DNA of 64,000 nt, taken from Capniomyces stellatus. Its lineage: Eukaryota > Kickxellomycota > Harpellomycetes > Harpellales > Legeriomycetaceae. Location: positions 164,812 through 228,811 of the forward strand of contig LUVW01000035.1 in NCBI GenBank assembly GCA_001661515.1, read 5' to 3'. The first letter of the stretch is position 1. The number at the start of each line of letters is the position of its first letter. The notes beneath the pieces were generated by a model. It ran no database searches and was not told the DNA's origin. It was given only the letters and a program-made list of their open reading frames with translations. The translations under genes were made by a program, and so were the position numbers. Below are positions 11,114-21,847 of this stretch, one piece after another.

Positions 11114-11467
11114 TATTTTCAACAAATCAATCAAAGTAAAAAAAAAAAAAAAGCTATTTAAAAGTAAAAATTTTTACGTTTATATTTATATTTTTGGCAA
11201 TTACCAACACTTCAAGAGAATGTGAAGAGAGAAGAAAAGAGAAAGAAAAAAGTTTAATTCATTACCTTTTTATTTATTTTTATTTATTGCCCTTAATTTC
11301 TTTTCCATGTCTTGTGATCCTCGTATAAATAAAATATACCTTTATTCCAAAAACAAGCTAGACAACAAAAAGAAAAAGAAAGCAGCAGTTAAGCAACTTG
11401 ACCAGGTACAGAAAGACACGGCCGAGTAAATACAAAAGTTGATTGGGAAAGAAAAAGAAAAAAAAAG

Positions 11468-12692
11468 ATGTCAAAAGTTGTTTCTGACGGTACAGACAAA
11501 ACAACAGCAATAGAGACAGTGACGGTAAATGGAAAGGACAGAATAGCGAGTAAATATGGACACTTTATAGCAGGAGGGTAATAAAAGGGGGATTATTAAT
11601 TATTTTTCCAATAGTAAATTAATGAATAATGAAATAATAAATAAAGAGATAAAGAAATAACCAACATGGTAAACTGTAATAGAGCTGGAGGAATGTTGGG
11701 AGCTATACTTACAGCACCACTTGACGTAATAAGAACGAGGTTACAGGTAAAAAGAGAAAGAAATAGAAAGAAATACAGATAATTAGAAATAAAAAAGGGA
11801 TGGAGAATAAAGTGATTGAGAATAATGGGAAATGTAGTCGTCAACGTATATTCTAAAGGAGCAGGTAGAGGGAAAAGAGAGGAAAATAAAGACAAAGATT
11901 CCAAGATTTGCAACGGTATCAGCACTGAAACAGACGTTTGTGAACGAAGGGGTGCGGGGGCTGTACTTGGGGCTGGGAACGAACCTGATAGGAATAGTAC
12001 CGTCAAGAGCAATTCAGTTTTTTGCATACGGAAACACAAAAGATTACCTGGCACGGAGAAACGGAAACGTGGAGACAACAGCGATCCATTTGGGGTCAGC
12101 AATGGTTTCGGGCTTTGTGACAATCACGCTGACAAATCCGATCTGGATGGTGAAAACCAGAATGCAACTTCAATCGCTGAACTCAGGAACGCAGGCTGGT
12201 TTGGGAACAACGGACTCGCGCACGTACTCGAGCAGCTGGGAGTGCATCAAACACCTCTACAGAAAAGAAAAACTTGCCGGTTTCTACAAGGGAACTTCTG
12301 CGTCTTACCTCGGAATTTCTGAAATCTCAATTCAGTGGGTCATGTATGAGAAACTCAAAGCCCTTTTAAACAATAACAACAAATCTCCAAATAACTTCAA
12401 ATCTAGGTCTTTTACTGATTGGCTCTCCTACACTGGCGCTGCTGGACTTGCCAAACTTGTTGCCAGTGTCATCACCTATCCACACGAGGTTTTACGCACC
12501 CGACTCAGACAACCCCCAAATTCTCTCGGTATTTCAAAATATTCCTCCTTGACCCAAGCCATTGCCCTGATCTACAAGGAGGAACGCATCAAAGGCTTTT
12601 ATGGCGGACTCGGAACCCATTTACTAAGAACTGTTCCTAATGCTGCTGTTCTTTTTATTTCATATGAATACATTCTCAATCTTATTTCATAG
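11468..12692 (+). CDS. RIM2: Mitochondrial pyrimidine nucleotide carrier (Rim2-type)
   Basis: SLC25 carrier related to yeast Rim2 and human SLC25A33/A36, which exchange pyrimidine nucleoside triphosphates across the inner mitochondrial membrane. Three exons (11468-11577, 11683-11746, 11838-12692) give 342 residues. Visible signatures: APLDVIRTRLQ, NPIWMVKTRMQ and YPHEVLRTRLRQ for the three carrier repeats, plus the subfamily blocks YKGTSASYLGISE and GLGTHLLRTVPNAAVLF. The loop between the first two helices carries a Lys-rich insertion. Exon 3 also reads open in a second frame (11816-12322), which is a shadow. The gene lies directly downstream of the GGC1-like carrier. Confidence 0.92.
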
Positions 12693-12960
12693 ACTCCTTT
12701 TTTCTTTTCTTTTCTTTCTTTTTTTCTTTCTCTTTTTCTTTTTTTTTTTTGTTTATTATCACTTTGTACATTTTTCACGTCTCTTGGTTCTTTATTTAAT
12801 AATAATAATTATTATTTCCTTTTCCTTTTCCTTTTACTTTCTCTTTCTATTCTATTCAATTCAACCCTATTCAATTCTATCCTATTCAATTCAAGCTCTA
12901 AAACAAAAAAAAACAAAAAAAAAAAACTACTTGATAATACTATGCTTTCATTGGCTTTGT

Positions 12961-14693
12961 CTACTTCATGTCATACGACCGGTTCCGGTGTCTTATAATT
13001 GTAGGCAGCAGGTTAACTGTCGATAATCTGTTCAGACTGAATATTTCATTGAACTGACTGGCTCCAAGTCGGTTAGACCTATTGTTATTTTTATTGTTGT
13101 TGTATCTTAGTCCATCGTTACTGCCACTACTATTGTCAAATACATCCGACTTTATATTCCTTGCTTTTTGATTCCTGTTCTTGTTATTGTCATTCCTGAA
13201 CTTTAAACCAGATTCGACATCGATATCAACAACATCTAAACCAGATTCGACATCCAAATTTAACCCTGAATCTAAACTAGTATCCAATCCTAAATCGTTG
13301 AGCCAGCTATGTCTCAGTGCCTGGCTTGCGTCGAGTCTCATCTTTGTGTCAACCACCAACAAACTCGATATAAAGTGCATGCTCAGTCCACTCAGCTGCG
13401 CCCAGTACGACTCTGGCTCAAAATAGAATCGCGCCGATAAAATCGCAATGATTTCTGACTGCACATCTTCATGGTCAAACGGCGATATTCCCGATAATAT
13501 ATAGTACGCTATCACCCCCACCGCCCACATGTCTACCGCCCGCCCATGTCCTGTCCGCAGTATCACTTCTGGTGCTATATACCCCGGCGTTCCACACAAC
13601 GACACCAGACTCTTTCCCGACTTGTCCTCTATCATCTTTGCCAACCCAAAATCCACAATCACCACTTTTGACTTCATGTCTCGCCCTCTAAACATTATGT
13701 TTTCCGGCTTCAAATCCCGATGAACTATTCCCTTTGAGTGCAGAAATTCTACCCCACTACACACACTCCTTATAATCTCTCTCCCATCCTCCTCTGTAAA
13801 ACTACCCTGTCTGTAAATCATGTCAAACAGCTCCCCTCCCGTACACAAATCCGTAACCAAATACACTATCATTTACATTTACATTTATATATCAACCTTT
13901 TATTTATTTATTCATTTAACTATTTGTTTCTTTACTTATTCTTTATTTTTTTTATTTATTCGTTACTCAAAATTATATATCAACTATTACATTTATATAT
14001 CAATTATCTCAACTTTTACTTACAGTTGTTTATCGTCTCAAAGTAATCCACCAACCTCAAAACAAACTCGCTGCCATTAGATATCCTCTTTAATATCTCC
14101 ACCTCATTCAATACATTCTTTTCTCGCCCAATCATCATCTTCTTATTCATTATCTTTGCCGCATACCTAACCCGTGTCCTAGTCTATCATTTTTTTTTTA
14201 CCAGTTTCTTTTACTCTCCATTTCCTCATACCCTCTTCTCTCTATACTTTTATTCACTTTATCTTTTTACTTTATTTCTTATTTTATTTATATTCCAAAC
14301 TTACATTTACTATCTCTGTCGCAGTTTTATTTTCCCCATTCATTCGTCAACACATTCCAAAGTTTGCAAATCCAGTTTTTTTTATTTTATAAAATTCGTT
14401 AGTCTCAACCATTTTACTCTTATTCACCCTTTCCAGTTTTAACATATACACCTTCTCTCTCTCTTTATCCAACTCTTTTTATTTTTATTTTTCACTTTCA
14501 TTTTGTTTTTGTTTTTATGTATTCTATCTGTTACTTTACTACTTTTCCAAATTCCAAAAAACTTACCTTTGACATCTGCATACGTTCCCTGCCCCAACAC
14601 TCTCCCAATCTTATATTTACATGGCTCTATACGCAGCTCATTCGCCCTCCTATAATTATCTTCCCTAACCCTGTTGTCGAAAACTGCCGCCAT
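12961..14693 (-). CDS. Calcium/calmodulin-dependent protein kinase-like Ser/Thr kinase
   Basis: CAMK-group kinase resembling fungal CMK/CaMKI. Four exons on the minus strand: 14693-14567, 14315-14305 (11 nt), 14183-14024 and 13865-12961, total 400 residues. Catalytic landmarks are complete: Gly loop LGQGTYADVK, ATP-binding Lys in YAAKIMNKK, HRDLKPEN, DFGLA, CGTPGYIAPE and the GELFD segment after the hinge. The residue at the CaMKK-type activation-loop Thr position appears to be Ser (SLVSLCGTPG). After the kinase domain, about 100 residues are rich in Asn, Asp and Ser (FRNDNNKNRNQKARN); I cannot define a calmodulin-binding helix there. The microexon is supported because it restores both frame and the exact family spacing between VK and YAAK. 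It is convergent with the RIM2-like gene, 268 bases apart. Confidence 0.87.
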
Positions 14694-17091
14694 TTTATTC
14701 CACTTTCTTTTCTTTTCTTTTCTTTTCTTTCCTTTTGAAAGTATTCTTTCTCGATTATTACCTATCTCGCCCCTATTTAGCTCTATTCCAAAACCAAACC
14801 CTTATAACTGTCTAGCTTCAAGTACTCGTGCAAGAACTGGCTTTCAGTTATATCTCTGTTTTTACTATCCTCTTCTTTCCCAACTAAACCAACATATATA
14901 TATTATATGCTCCTCGGATATCTTGATCTAGTCCTAAATACCCTTGAATCGCCCTGCACCTGTTTCTATTTCCAAGTTAGCTTTTTTTTTTTTCCTTCCT
15001 TGTTTTCTTTCTTTCTTTTCTACTTTAACTGTTGCTCTTATACTTTTACTGCTGCTTTCTCAAGCTTTGTCGCCTTAAACTTTGCCCTATTGATAACTGC
15101 AAACTGTCTGCTGCCTGTCCCATATATCGAACCACTAACTTTGTCTATATACTTGTGTGTAGCCTCCGTTTTGCTCTCCAAGGCGTCTGGGCCCTAGCTT
15201 ATTCAAAGTGTTAACAAAGCTACTGTTTTCTTTCCATCTTTTTTTTTTGCTCAAATATCCTTTACTCTTTTTTTTTCCTCCTTTTTTACTGCCTTAATTT
15301 ATTTATTTTTTCGTGTTTTTGCGTGTTTTTTTTTCCTTTAATTCAACAGCCAATCCCTCTCTAAACTTTAGATTTTTCCTGTATTTTTTTAGTTTGTTTT
15401 TGACTTTCAATTCAGTAAATTCTCTGCCTACTTTTCTACCTCTTTTCCCCTTTTCCACTGCTTTTCTTTCTCTTTTTACCATTTTGTGAATTCATTAATC
15501 AGAGTAATACCTTGCCTCAAGTTAACTAACCTCTTTTTGGTTATATTTATTGCGAATTTACAATCCTATGTAAATTTGAAAGTAAACTATTCAGCTTTAT
15601 TTTTTATTTTTTTGCTGATTTGTTTTGCCTATATTTTTTAGGTTTAATACCAATGACTAGGTTGACGCAACTTTGTTTACTTATTATTTAAACCATCTTT
15701 ACATTATATAATCTGGTACAATACTTCTTGATCGCCTTTTTTGATTCGCAGCTTCTACCTTTTACTTATTTTTTTTTTTCAACCATCAATTAATTACTAA
15801 TTTAATTAAACGTGTACCACAGTAATCGACTGTACCTTGTGCAGCCCTTTTGCCCTGCTTCTAGACTTTACAGTCCAGCTAATTTCTCAGTCGATTTCTG
15901 CGCCTGCTTTTATTTGCCTTCAACTGACGTGTTTGAATTGTCTGTTTTTGCCATTTGCTATTACGTTACCTTTGCTAATTTAAATACTACAATATCCCCC
16001 CTATTACTCAAGTTCCTAGTTCAACACTAAGGTCAATTTTTTTTCTTACACCTTTGAGAACGCGGCTTCCTAGCAACTTTTGGACTCGTTCTTTTTTTGC
16101 TGAAAGGATTGCTTTGGCTAATTGTTTGAATCTGCTTCTTCGATATCTTAAGTCTCTTTTGCTTTTGTAACGAGTCGGTCTGTTTCATCAACTCACATCG
16201 TTGTTTTGAAGTTTATCTACTGAAAAAGAAGAAAAAACACGCTGTACTTTAACTGGACAGATCTTATTTTGGTTTAGATAAAGCAAGTATTTACTAAATT
16301 CGCCTTGACGAATCGGCTTTTGATACCAACTTTAACCTTGCAATTTTATCCATTCATTTTTCTGTAAACCAGCTTTTTAGCCATTTAAATTTCTCTTAAA
16401 TCGAAATTCTTATTATTTACAAATGCAGCAGTTTCTTTTTCTTGCCCTTTGATTCGACCATACTGCCCCCCCAAATCCCACCATTTTAATGGCGATCCTT
16501 TTTTTCTTTTTTTTCTAAACGGAACATCTTCACTTTTCTTTTTAAACGACGTTCTATCATTGATTCTAATCAGAGTTCCGACTAATACACCAACTTTCTT
16601 TTCCCGATTTGCTTGCATGTAAGCGCCAAGTTAGCTCGATACAATGTTGCCATTGCTGTAAAGCGATATCGAGTTTTTCAATATTTTGTCAAATCAAAAG
16701 GGCATTTATTTGCATTGTGTCTCAAACTGCTGCCATTGATGATGCCCCAGGCTTTTCCCTGTTTGGTTGTCTTGTGCTCGTATTTCAAGCATGGTATCAC
16801 CCCTTTTAGTTTAAATAGACTACTTTCCTTTTAAACACCTTTCAGATCATTGGTGCTTTCCAGCACTGGCCAACAACCCCAGCTGACTCTACGTTGAGGT
16901 CAGGGCTAAGATCCAAGCTAATACAATAGTTATAACTCTACTAAAACTTGTGATAGGCTATGGTCACAACGGTCTGGTTGTTTATTTGATTTTAATGGAC
17001 ATGGCCTGGATATTTAAAATTTAAAACCAAATAACTGATTGCACTGCATGCGTGAATATTAAGGGTAGATAGTAGCAATAAACTAGCAAAA
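14694..17091. other. Long pyrimidine- and AT-rich intergenic region
   Basis: About 2.4 kb with no credible gene. Several 60-96 codon frames (for example 14907-15197, 15812-16030, 16385-16618) are low in complexity, overlap each other on both strands and start without recognisable domains. The part next to 14693 probably contains the kinase promoter and leader, with repeated TTTTC motifs. The part next to 17091 contains the 3' end region of the secreted protein gene. Confidence 0.5.
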
Positions 17092-17589
17092 TTAAGTTGA
17101 TTGAAAAGTTAATTTAAGTAATTCGTTATCAATCCACATCATCGACTTGGACTGCATTTCCATGTTTTCTGTAAGTGGTAGCTCTGGCTTCATGTTGTTA
17201 GTCAGCGAGAATAGGTGGCAAGACCCCTCGCATTTAGGCTTATCACAGAACAACATACATCCGGCTGCTGGCTTGTTGTTTCCATACACCATATGGTTGA
17301 CCAACTCATGATTGTAGCACTCGTTTGGCACCAGCGTCATTGTGATTGCGCTGGGGCCATCATAAAGCTGGTTAAACATCTTGGGCGATGATTCATCCAA
17401 CGCCTCACCCTGTAACCCAGACTGGCTTTCAAGCGACAGTTTGTTGGCGGGCAATTTCATCTTTTCTTTGGAGCTAGGATCAGAAAATTTGTTGACATCT
17501 CGAGTTTGGCGACCACCACTACGGTCCAAAGTACCCTCTACCGTTGTAAACAACAACACCGCCAGACTTATAAAAGCACGCTTGTACAT
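17092..17589 (-). CDS. Small secreted Cys-rich protein, member 1 of a CYNH-type pair
   Basis: 165 residues with a clear signal peptide (MYKRAFISLAVLLFTTVEG), a polar linker, and a C-terminal module of about 90 residues. The module shares a spaced motif with the gene at 19546-19980: MTL, then N-x-CYNH, then YG-x2-KP, then F-C-[DN]-KP-x-C-x-G-x-C, then S-x2-[WF]-I-[DN]-[DN]. Cysteines sit in the CYNH block, in the FCDKPKCEGSC block and one more before it. I do not recognise a named family. The arrangement (C-x-G spacing, terminal S-I/M-x-W-I strand) recalls beta/gamma-crystallin-like secreted fungal domains; that is inference only. It is transcribed away from its paralogue's strand, about 2 kb apart. 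Confidence 0.75.
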   Translation of the reverse strand: MYKRAFISLAVLLFTTVEGTLDRSGGRQTRDVNKFSDPSSKEKMKLPANKLSLESQSGLQGEALDESSPKMFNQLYDGPSAITMTLVPNECYNHELVNHMVYGNNKPAAGCMLFCDKPKCEGSCHLFSLTNNMKPELPLTENMEMQSKSMMWIDNELLKLTFQST

Positions 17590-19545
17590 CTTGTTGATTA
17601 TTTAGCTCCCTGTTGCAAGTATTTGGATTTGCCTCGCTCTTGTTTTATTGCGTATCTTGGTTGCTAGTTTTTGTTGCTTTCTGATCACGCTATGTTGATC
17701 TGACCTGTGTTACTGTTAGATTGTAGCCTATTTTAGTATCAATCTCAGAGTGCCGTATAACAGATTTAAATGATTAATAGGAGTAGGAAGCTGCTGATAT
17801 TTAACAATTTTGCTGTTTTGACTTTTAATTTTAAAGGCCAGTGCCGTGTTTTATATGGCTATATTTAAATAGACTAACTCCAAATCCAGAAGCCAGCATT
17901 ATTGGTATGGAGAGAATAATAGATCAAAGAGTTGTATTAATTAATCACAGTAGAATCTAAACTATTAAATTACTGTGCATGGTAGCTATAACATGCCATA
18001 CCATCCATTACAGTGCATAAAGTGTGGAAAATAGTACCACAAACTATATTTTACAATCCTGTAAATGCGAATTTAAGACTACTTTATTTTATCACGGTGC
18101 ATAATCGTATCGAGCTTTTTTTATTGTTTTTTATTATTTTTTATTATTTTTTATTATTTTTTATTATTTTTTATTGTTTTTATTGTTTTTATTGTTTTTT
18201 TATTACTACTTTTTTGTATCAAGCTTTTTGTACCAAGTTTTTTGTCCAAATTTTTTGGGCATATTATTTTACAGCGGTAAAAAAAAACGCTTTAAAACAC
18301 CAAAATCAGCTTTTAAATTCGAAACCAATTGAGCATAATAGTGCTACTAAAGCCAGATAAAATTAATCAAATATCGCACCAAGTGACGAGCTTACGAATT
18401 TATATGCGCTTAAAGATGGTACTGTGTATTGATCCAATCCGTTATTTGCCTATTCTACTGGCGGACCAAGCTAAAATTTCTGTTTCAACCATCAAACTGT
18501 CCGGAAAGCTTAGCTCGTGCTGGTAAATTAAAAGCACTTACCCGACGAGCTACGGTGTACTCTGGGACTAATTCTAATTTTTTTTATAAAAAAAAACACA
18601 CACACGAATTTATAAATACAATAAAAGTCTCGGTAGCTATAATAAGACCGTTGTAGCAGAATCCCGAACATTGTGGTGCAGTCTCGAATCATTGAACTCT
18701 GCGGGTTTTCGTAATCGCATTTGTTTGCGTTTAAATTAGCTATTCTGGTTCATAGAAACAAAGCGTTGTATTTCAATATTCTGTTATCATGTAGCCCTGT
18801 AGTCTAAATGTGGATATTAGCAGCAAATATCTTTCCAGTCTCATCGATTAATAGACTGACTCAATAAACCAAAATAGATTTTAAATGGGTAATGTGAGAA
18901 ACAACAGACAGATATAATCAAAACAAATCTTGTGCAAATTGAGGCAGTATTTTTATTTTCCACAAACGGAGGTGGATCGGATCATCCATGAAATTAAAAA
19001 ATTAATGCAACTTGGTTGTAACCATAGCAGAGACTGCTGAATAAATAAGCATGATTTTAGATTTATGTACTGGTAAAAGGAATAACAGTTTTACATAATT
19101 ATTGAGCCTTCTGCCAAGCCAATGTGCTTTTATATTCCTTTTATTTATGTATTTGTACACAAACTGTTTTTTTTCTATCAAGAACAAACAGTGAGCACAG
19201 TGGAAGCGAGTCTGAAATAGAAAGCCCAAATATTGATTGAACGAAGTTAGCCAAAACAAAAATAGTACTTCAATAATAAAAAAAATAAAAAATAGTAACA
19301 GATAATAAAAATAGTGACAGTTGAAAGAGAAATAAATAGTAACAGTTGGAACAAAAATAGTTGTCGTTGAAATCATTTAAATATTAACCATTCCCTACGT
19401 AACCCACAAAGCGTTTGAAAGCAAAAATAACTGTATATCTGCTACGTCGATAACTTTTAATTATACACATATAACCTTTTAGCAAGACTACAGCCAGTTA
19501 ATTTGCTTACTTTGTAAAGAAAAAGCTAAACAGCACATAAAGAAT
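17590..19545. other. Intergenic region between the two secreted paralogues
   Basis: Nearly 2 kb between the divergently placed starts of the paired secreted-protein genes, so it should carry both promoters. It contains a TTTTTATTA-type low-complexity block (listed separately). Other frames, such as 19002-19376 on the minus strand, are hydrophobic low-complexity and not supported. No clear shared motif was identified by eye. Confidence 0.5.
18114..18202. repeat. T-rich microsatellite (TTTTTTATTA units)
   Basis: A run of near-identical units of about 10-12 bases (TTTTTTATTA, later TTTTTATTG). It creates a spurious Phe/Ile/Tyr-rich frame on the plus strand. It lies between the two secreted paralogues. 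Confidence 0.85.
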
Positions 19546-19980
19546 ATGTTCAAGCTGATTGTAGGAAGTTTGGCAGTATTGTCGGTTGCTCTAGTTAGGG
19601 AAACGGATGCAAGCGGTTACAGTGATGTAGCCATAAGAGGAGACCAGGCGGGCATTATAGACGATAGTAATGATAGCAGCTACACCGGGCCCATAGTCAT
19701 TGCAAATATATATGAACTTCAAAACTATGGAGGGAAAAACATGACACTTAAAATGAAAGCCAACAAATGCTATAACCACCTTCCAGGGCTATCTGGGATG
19801 TATGGCGACGAAAAACCAAGCGTAGGGCATATTTTTAGTTGCAACAAACCCGACTGTAAAGGCAAATGTGTTTTAAACAAGTATGGAAGAATTTCCCGAT
19901 ACGATTCGCTGGCGTTTGGCCCTGATTATACGCTAAACTCCATCATTTTCATCAATGATGCCAAGCTGACAGCTCATTGA
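19546..19980 (+). CDS. Small secreted Cys-rich protein, member 2 of a CYNH-type pair
   Basis: 144 residues with a signal peptide (MFKLIVGSLAVLSVALV, cleavage near DAS), a short acidic/Ser stretch, then the module shared with the minus-strand gene at 17092-17589. The conserved elements are NMTLKMKANKCYNH, MYGDEKPSVG, IFSCNKPDCKGKC and a final SIIFINDAKL strand. There are four cysteines in the module, consistent with two disulfides. Identity to the paralogue is low outside the motif, so the duplication is old. The single exon, signal peptide and small size fit a secreted or wall-surface effector-like protein; the function is unknown. A beta/gamma-crystallin-like fold is one possibility, to be tested by structure prediction. 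Confidence 0.75.
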   Translation: MFKLIVGSLAVLSVALVRETDASGYSDVAIRGDQAGIIDDSNDSSYTGPIVIANIYELQNYGGKNMTLKMKANKCYNHLPGLSGMYGDEKPSVGHIFSCNKPDCKGKCVLNKYGRISRYDSLAFGPDYTLNSIIFINDAKLTAH

Positions 19981-20060
19981 TTACAACAAACTCTTTTGCC
20001 AAACAGCCATCTGCTGTCTAAATAATGTTCCCATATTTGATGGCTTTTATATCAATACAA

Positions 20061-20256
20061 AAATAATAATAATGTTAATAATAGTAGTAATAATAATAGT
20101 AGTAATAGTAGTAATGGTAATAGTAGTAATAGTAGTAATGGTAATAGTAGTAATAGTAGTAATAGTAGTAATAGTAGTAATAGTAATGATGTTAATAATG
20201 ATAGTAGTAGTAGTAATAATGATGTTAATAGTGTTAATGATAATAACATGATACTA
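20061..20256. repeat. Trinucleotide-type microsatellite (TAG/TAA units)
   Basis: About 195 bases made of AATAGTAGT and AATAATGATGTT-like units. It follows the stop of the second secreted paralogue and produces a Leu-rich spurious frame on the minus strand (20052-20351). Confidence 0.9.
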
Positions 20257-20953
20257 AAAATAAAAGAGTTTATGGGGTTTGATAAATAGTACGAATTATG
20301 GTTATAATTGTCATAATATTCCACACAGTACAATGCTACCGACTTTGTCAATCTGAACTACAAAGTCCACATTTATAAATGTTCCAAGTTGAATCAAATA
20401 AATGAAAAAAAGGAAAAATTATTCTTACAGCGAAAAGATAAAGAAAGTCAGTATCGAGCCAGTGTTGAGATAAATTGGTAACCTGGTGTTTGTGTATTGA
20501 TTAGTTCTGGCACTGACCTAGCTTGGCATTTAAATAAAACACAATTTTACGAGCATACCAAAATAAATAAGGTTTGGTGATATGCATCTATGCGTTGAGT
20601 TAAAAATAAACGGTTGTGATATAATGAAGGCTTATAAAATGCTAATTTTGGTTTGGGTTGTGCTAAACAGGCGGGGACTTGGTTGTGCGTTTTAGAGAGA
20701 TCCAGAGCAATTTCAAATAAAAAGCTTATAAATCTGTGTTAGAGATAGGGTCAAAACTTGAATTTGGTTTTGGAAAAAGCTAGAAACTACACACTTTTAT
20801 TCGTGTACTGCTTACACTTTTGTAAATAAGAAAGAGTATATACTTGGGAAATATAATATATAAAAGAACATATAGTTTACTAAACTATTTTCATAAAGGG
20901 TAACATAATAAAAAAAAAACATACCACAAAGCACTAAAGGGGCGGAATTAGAC
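20257..20953. other. Intergenic region upstream of the 14-3-3-like gene
   Basis: About 700 bases of AT-rich DNA with no credible frame. The stretch ending at 20953 (TATATAAAAG near 20858-20868 and an A-rich leader) is a plausible core promoter for the gene starting at 20954. Confidence 0.45.
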
Positions 20954-21847
20954 ATGGATTTTAAAAACGATCACAATTACTTGGTTGAGGTTCAGCTGCC
21001 AGATAGTAAGGGGTATAAGCTAAACAAGAATATGTTTAACAGGTGGATAGAGGCAAACGAGTATCCGATGGAGATGCTAGATGCATTAGAAGAAACCAAT
21101 CTACTGTGTGTTCAACCGCGAGTGGCGGCCCTGCTGAGAAACATGGAAGTAGAGAATAAGCTGGAAATGCTGGGTGACGGCTTTGAAAAGGAGAAGGCTG
21201 CTCAAGAGATCAGGAAGACGATTGAGGAGCTGAAAAAAGACATAGCCTCAATCAGCATTGGGGTGGTAAACGTAATAGGAAAGTTTGAGCTGAAATACAA
21301 AGGCGAAACAGAGTTCAAAATGATGAGCTGCAAGATCCAAGGGGACTTTTATAGGTATTTAGCAGAGCTAAGGGTGTACGGAAACGAAGAGTATTGGACA
21401 AACAAGGCACTTGAGGTGTACAACATTGGGAATGGACTGTCGAACAGGAGCGTGAACAAAACAAGCATAAACCACCTAAAACTGGTACTAAACACAACAG
21501 ACTTTTACTATAGCCACTTTGAGGATTGCCGGGTTGCATACTCATTTGCAAACTGCTCACTGGTAAGAATATTCAGAGAAATATCCGAGAACCAGGAAAA
21601 GATTGCAGACATAAAGGCAGTGAACCACTACATTGGATTGATCGAGGACAAAATGAGGCACTGTGTTAGTAAGGATACGCGCATTGAGGTGGCGAGTCGT
21701 GATGGGATTGGCGGGTTTGCAAACGCAACGATTGCCGGAAACGAGAATGGCCGATTGATTATGGGTGCGCATATTGATAAAAATAACCAGGCAGACTCAA
21801 GGAGCATTGCGCTGTTAAAGAAAATTAGAAGCACGTTCAGGCTGTAA
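20954..21847 (+). CDS. Highly divergent 14-3-3-like protein
   Basis: 297 residues, single exon. Residues 45-235 follow the 14-3-3 fold order: NLLCVQPRVAALLRN (helix 3), SIGVVNVIGKFEL (helix 4), the hallmark block CKIQGDFYRYLAEL (helix 5), then KLVLNTTDFYYSH and the following helices. Phosphopeptide-pocket residues are only partly kept: R134 and Y135 (the R127/Y128 pair of human zeta) and N180 (N173) are present, K49 is replaced by R56, R56 by N63, and N224 by K233. The N-terminal dimer region differs strongly and a 60-residue C-terminal extension rich in Arg, Ala and Asp replaces the usual short acidic tail. True fungal 14-3-3 genes are very conserved, so this is a fast-evolving extra paralogue with probably altered ligand choice. 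It is next to the secreted-protein pair. Confidence 0.8.
   Translation: MDFKNDHNYLVEVQLPDSKGYKLNKNMFNRWIEANEYPMEMLDALEETNLLCVQPRVAALLRNMEVENKLEMLGDGFEKEKAAQEIRKTIEELKKDIASISIGVVNVIGKFELKYKGETEFKMMSCKIQGDFYRYLAELRVYGNEEYWTNKALEVYNIGNGLSNRSVNKTSINHLKLVLNTTDFYYSHFEDCRVAYSFANCSLVRIFREISENQEKIADIKAVNHYIGLIEDKMRHCVSKDTRIEVASRDGIGGFANATIAGNENGRLIMGAHIDKNNQADSRSIALLKKIRSTFRL

Noticed and set aside
11816..12322. 168-codon frame over RIM2 exon 3
   Set aside because: Alternative frame inside the carrier gene; the correct frame is set by three SLC25 signatures.
9662..12692. Recent tandem duplication of the two carrier genes
   Set aside because: The two proteins belong to different SLC25 subfamilies and differ in exon structure; adjacency is not evidence of duplication.
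20052..20351. Leu/Ser-rich 99-codon minus-strand frame
   Set aside because: It is the translation of a TAG/TAA microsatellite.
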